Positions 61,511 through 64,000 of a stretch of 64,000 bases of DNA are shown piece after piece (the stretch's first letter is position 1; each line of letters begins with the position of its first letter). Position numbers and translations under genes: made by a program. Under the pieces are notes generated by a model. The model was not told where the DNA came from. It ran no database searches and worked only from the letters and a program-made list of their open reading frames with translations. This DNA comes from Porphyra umbilicalis (Eukaryota > Rhodophyta > Bangiophyceae > Bangiales > Bangiaceae). Location: assembly GCA_002049455.2 (NCBI GenBank), contig KV918763.1, forward strand, positions 434,001 to 498,000. The letters run 5' to 3'.

Positions 61511-62547
61511 AGCCACGGGGCAAGTCCGAGACCCGTGCGTACCTCTGATACACACCGGCTCCTACCAGCCGCAACGGCATGTCCGCTGCAGTTCTTGAGC
61601 TGCACGACGATGCGCAATAGCGCTGTTGCAGCAGCGCGGCGTCTCCTCGCCACAGTGGCACCGGTACGTGAGAACCACTACTTGAAAGCCAGCCACAGGG
61701 CAAGTCCGAGGCCCGTGCGTACATATGGTATACACCGGCAGGACGCAACGGCATGTCTGCCGCAGTTCTTGAGCTGCACAATGATGCGCAATAGCGCTGT
61801 TGCAGCAGCGCGGCGTCTCCTCGCCACAGCGGCACCGGTACGTGGGAACTACTACTTGAAAGCCAGCCACAGGGCAAGTCCGAGGCCCGTGCGTACATAT
61901 GGTACATACCGGCAGGACGCAACGGCATGTCTGCCGCAGTTCTTGAGCTGCACAATGATGCGCAATAGCGCTGTTGCAGCAGCGCGGCGTCTCCTCGCCA
62001 CAGCGGCACCGGTACGTGGGAACTACTACTTGAAAGCCAGCCACAGGGCAAGTCCGAGGCCCGTGCGTACATATGGTACATACCGGCAGGACGCAACGGC
62101 ATGTCTGCCGCAGTTCTTGAGCTGCACAATGATGCGCAATAGCGCTGTTGCAGCAGCGCGGCGTCTCCTCGCCACAGCGGCACCGGTACGTGAGAACCAC
62201 TACTTGAAAGCCAGCCACAGGGCAAGTCCGAGGCCCGTGCGTACATATGGTACACACCGGCAGGACGCAACGGCATGTCTGCCGCAGTTCTTGAGCTGCA
62301 CAATGATGCGCAATAGCGCTGTTGCAGCAGCGCGGCGTCTCCTCGCCACAGCGGCACCGGTACGTGGGAACTACTACTTGAAAGCCAGCCACAGGGCAAG
62401 TCCGAGGCCCGTGCGTACATATGGTACACACCGGCAGGACGCAACGGCATGTCTGCCGCAGTTCTTGAGCTGCACAATGATGCGCAATAGCGCTGTTGCA
62501 GCAGCGCGGCGTCTCCTCGCCACAGCGGCACCGGTGCGTGAGATCCA
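61511..62547. repeat. 174-bp tandem repeat, six copies
   Basis: Units start with AGCCAC(A/G)GGGCAAGTCCGA at 61511, 61691, 61865, 62039, 62213 and 62387; the first is 180 bp and the last is truncated at about 161 bp. Inner copies are nearly identical; the first is the most diverged. 174 is 58 codons, so frames stay open through all copies: one on plus and two on minus. Each unit has near-palindromes GCAGTTCTTGAGCTGC, GCGCTGTTGCAGCAGCGC and GTACATATGGTAC. No protein family recognised in any frame. Confidence 0.95.
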
Positions 62548-64000
62548 ATTAGTAACAGTCGCTCATCGGGGGGCCTTGCGTGGTGATGAGAGCTTCGCGG
62601 GAATAGGAGCCAGTCGACAACAACTTCAGGAGCAAGAGGGGCGTCGGATTGTCGAAGCGTGCCCAGGAGTGCTGTGGGGAGGAGCGCGCGCTGAGTCCAG
62701 GGTAGGACCGAGCAACTCTCGCTCTGTGCACAGCTTTTATAGGTGGGAGCGCCCAGTCATGAAGGCGGTAGAAACGAAGTCTGTGAGGCGGCGCCATCTC
62801 AAGTGTGATCAAGGTGATGACGTACACACATCAGAATGACAGATGGGTGAGCCAGCCGTTTCATGCTTACGTAAGAAAGAGAGAGCGGAGCACAACGAAC
62901 AGCTTCTCAGTGTGCTGCTTCAGTTCGTTTACTGGCGCAGGTACAGTATGACGTCCATGGAACTCCTTTGCGCTGCTGGACTTGCCTGGATATCTTCGTC
63001 CATCCGCTTGAAAGGATTAAAGGACACTAAACATGTCAACGTCGCAGTTGCTACATCATAAAGTGCATCCCACTATGTAACAGTGACGCCTGCCAACGCA
63101 TACAATCGCCTACTCAGCCGATCAGACAGCGATTGTCTTTTCTCGCACCACGCATGTTCTCGCTTGTCTGCTTTTTGTGGGAAGAACAATAAAAGGTTGT
63201 GTGCCGAGGTGGCCGGACTGCTCGGAGCCAGAGGAGCTGTTTAGTGTACTGTCACGTGGTCGTTCATTGAGGGCCCCCAAGGGCTCTCCACACCAGCACG
63301 AGCGGAGACTCGTGCAACGCCAAAAACATGAGCTGTGCTGATTGCATGATAAGAGACGCAGGGTTCGGCGTGGTCTGGAATGTGGCGTTTCAGGGCTGTG
63401 CCAGCAGCGTGCCTTTTCCATGCGTATTTGAACTGAATGAGTCCACGTATGGTACAGTCATTTTCCATTGCTGTGACATCCTTTCCAGCACACGGTGACC
63501 AGGACCGAATTAAAAAGATCGACAGGCCTCAATGCACAATGGAGCGATCGCGTTCGATTCTCGTTTGCCATAACTTACCACGTGGACAAAAGATGTGGCG
63601 CGAAGGCCGAATATGATCGCCACAGAGAGTGCCCAGCGGTGGAGACTGTATTTAATACAGTCTCTGTGCGCTTGAAAAGCAGCGTGGCGCATTTTGTAGC
63701 CCACGCGGGAAGTTCCCTGGCCTTTAGGACAGGGTGCTCTCACAGTGTAGTGATGCACACATATACTTAGACCCAGAGACTTGCTCTCCGTTTCAGAGGA
63801 GGCAGTCTGCATTCGTGTCCTCAGGGATCTGAGAGCGTGTCAGTGTGGGAAAGGTCGCGAAGACGCTAAAAGCGAATGGAGTTTTATGGCTGAGAAGGAC
63901 TGTCCTGCAACCGGGGTCACAGGGCCCGGACGGCCCCTGCCCCCCTGCCCCCCCCCATCGCCCCAAGTTGCTCCCAGAAACCGCGCGCAGCGACATCCGG
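62548..64000. other. Intergenic, no supported gene
   Basis: Short frames only. A perfect palindrome lies at 63642-63664 (GAGACTGTATT-T-AATACAGTCTC). Confidence 0.4.
63642..63664. repeat. Perfect palindrome, 11-bp arms
   Basis: GAGACTGTATT, one T, AATACAGTCTC. Could bind a dimeric protein or form a small hairpin; no neighbouring gene gives it a role. Confidence 0.7.

Noticed and set aside
61511..62547. CRISPR-like array
   Set aside because: Units are 174 bp, contiguous and without unique spacers; the DNA is eukaryotic.
61509..62839. Three overlapping repeat-protein ORFs in the 174-bp array
   Set aside because: Not annotated as genes: all follow from a stop-free unit whose length is a multiple of three. 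Kept as a finding only.

Overview
The window is GC-rich nuclear DNA from a eukaryote. Evidence: Ty1/copia, Ty3/gypsy, PIF/Harbinger and hAT-type elements, TATA boxes, a 215-bp GT-AG intron that rejoins an ABC-transporter signature motif, and no operon-like gene packing. A GC-rich alga or other protist would fit, but no host marker names the organism. Nearly everything recognisable is a mobile element or a broken gene; the only long intact genes are two near-identical copia polyproteins.

Layout. 1-4.4 kb (minus strand): a frameshifted coiled-coil gene, then a broken ATAD2/Yta7-like double-AAA gene. 5.3-12.8 kb: a second, paralogous AAA gene (minus), probably split by copia element A (7392-12346). 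13.2-23.0 kb: a gypsy element D on the minus strand (LTR 22336-22984, gag, protease), interrupted by copia element B (15910-20864) and cut at its protease end by a copia-type fragment with an 86-bp LTR. 23.1-24.8 kb: a DDE-like transposon protein with one stop. 25.6-26.6 kb: an ABCC-type nucleotide-binding domain with an intron. 27.9-29.7 kb: a decayed gypsy RNase H/integrase/chromo-like fragment. 30.4-40.6 kb: an unknown gag-like gene split by the older copia element C (30669-38813), which itself carries a 751-bp hAT-type MITE. 43.9-49.4 kb: a PIF/Harbinger transposase facing a NAM/Myb-like second protein. 51.7-52.8 kb: an unknown lysine/alanine-rich protein. 55.3-60.6 kb: two adjacent TA-flanked terminal-inverted-repeat elements of 2.7 and 2.5 kb, the second holding 1.5 kb of C-rich tandem repeat. 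60.7-62.5 kb: a hAT-type MITE with a long perfect hairpin, then six copies of a 174-bp repeat.

Insertion boundaries are unusually clear. Target-site duplications were read directly for copia A (GTGGG), B (TAGGC) and C (TCCGC), for three hAT-type MITEs (8 bp each) and for five TA-flanked elements (four with both ends; a sixth end at the window start is partial). They give relative ages and let interrupted reading frames be followed across insertions. All three copia-type families share a primer-binding site complementary to the anticodon arm of initiator tRNA-Met, the half-tRNA priming described for Drosophila copia. The most interesting signals are the paired AAA genes, the shared half-tRNA site, the TA-flanked element family and the hairpin MITE. 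Many frame breaks could be real decay or assembly errors; the sequence alone cannot separate these.
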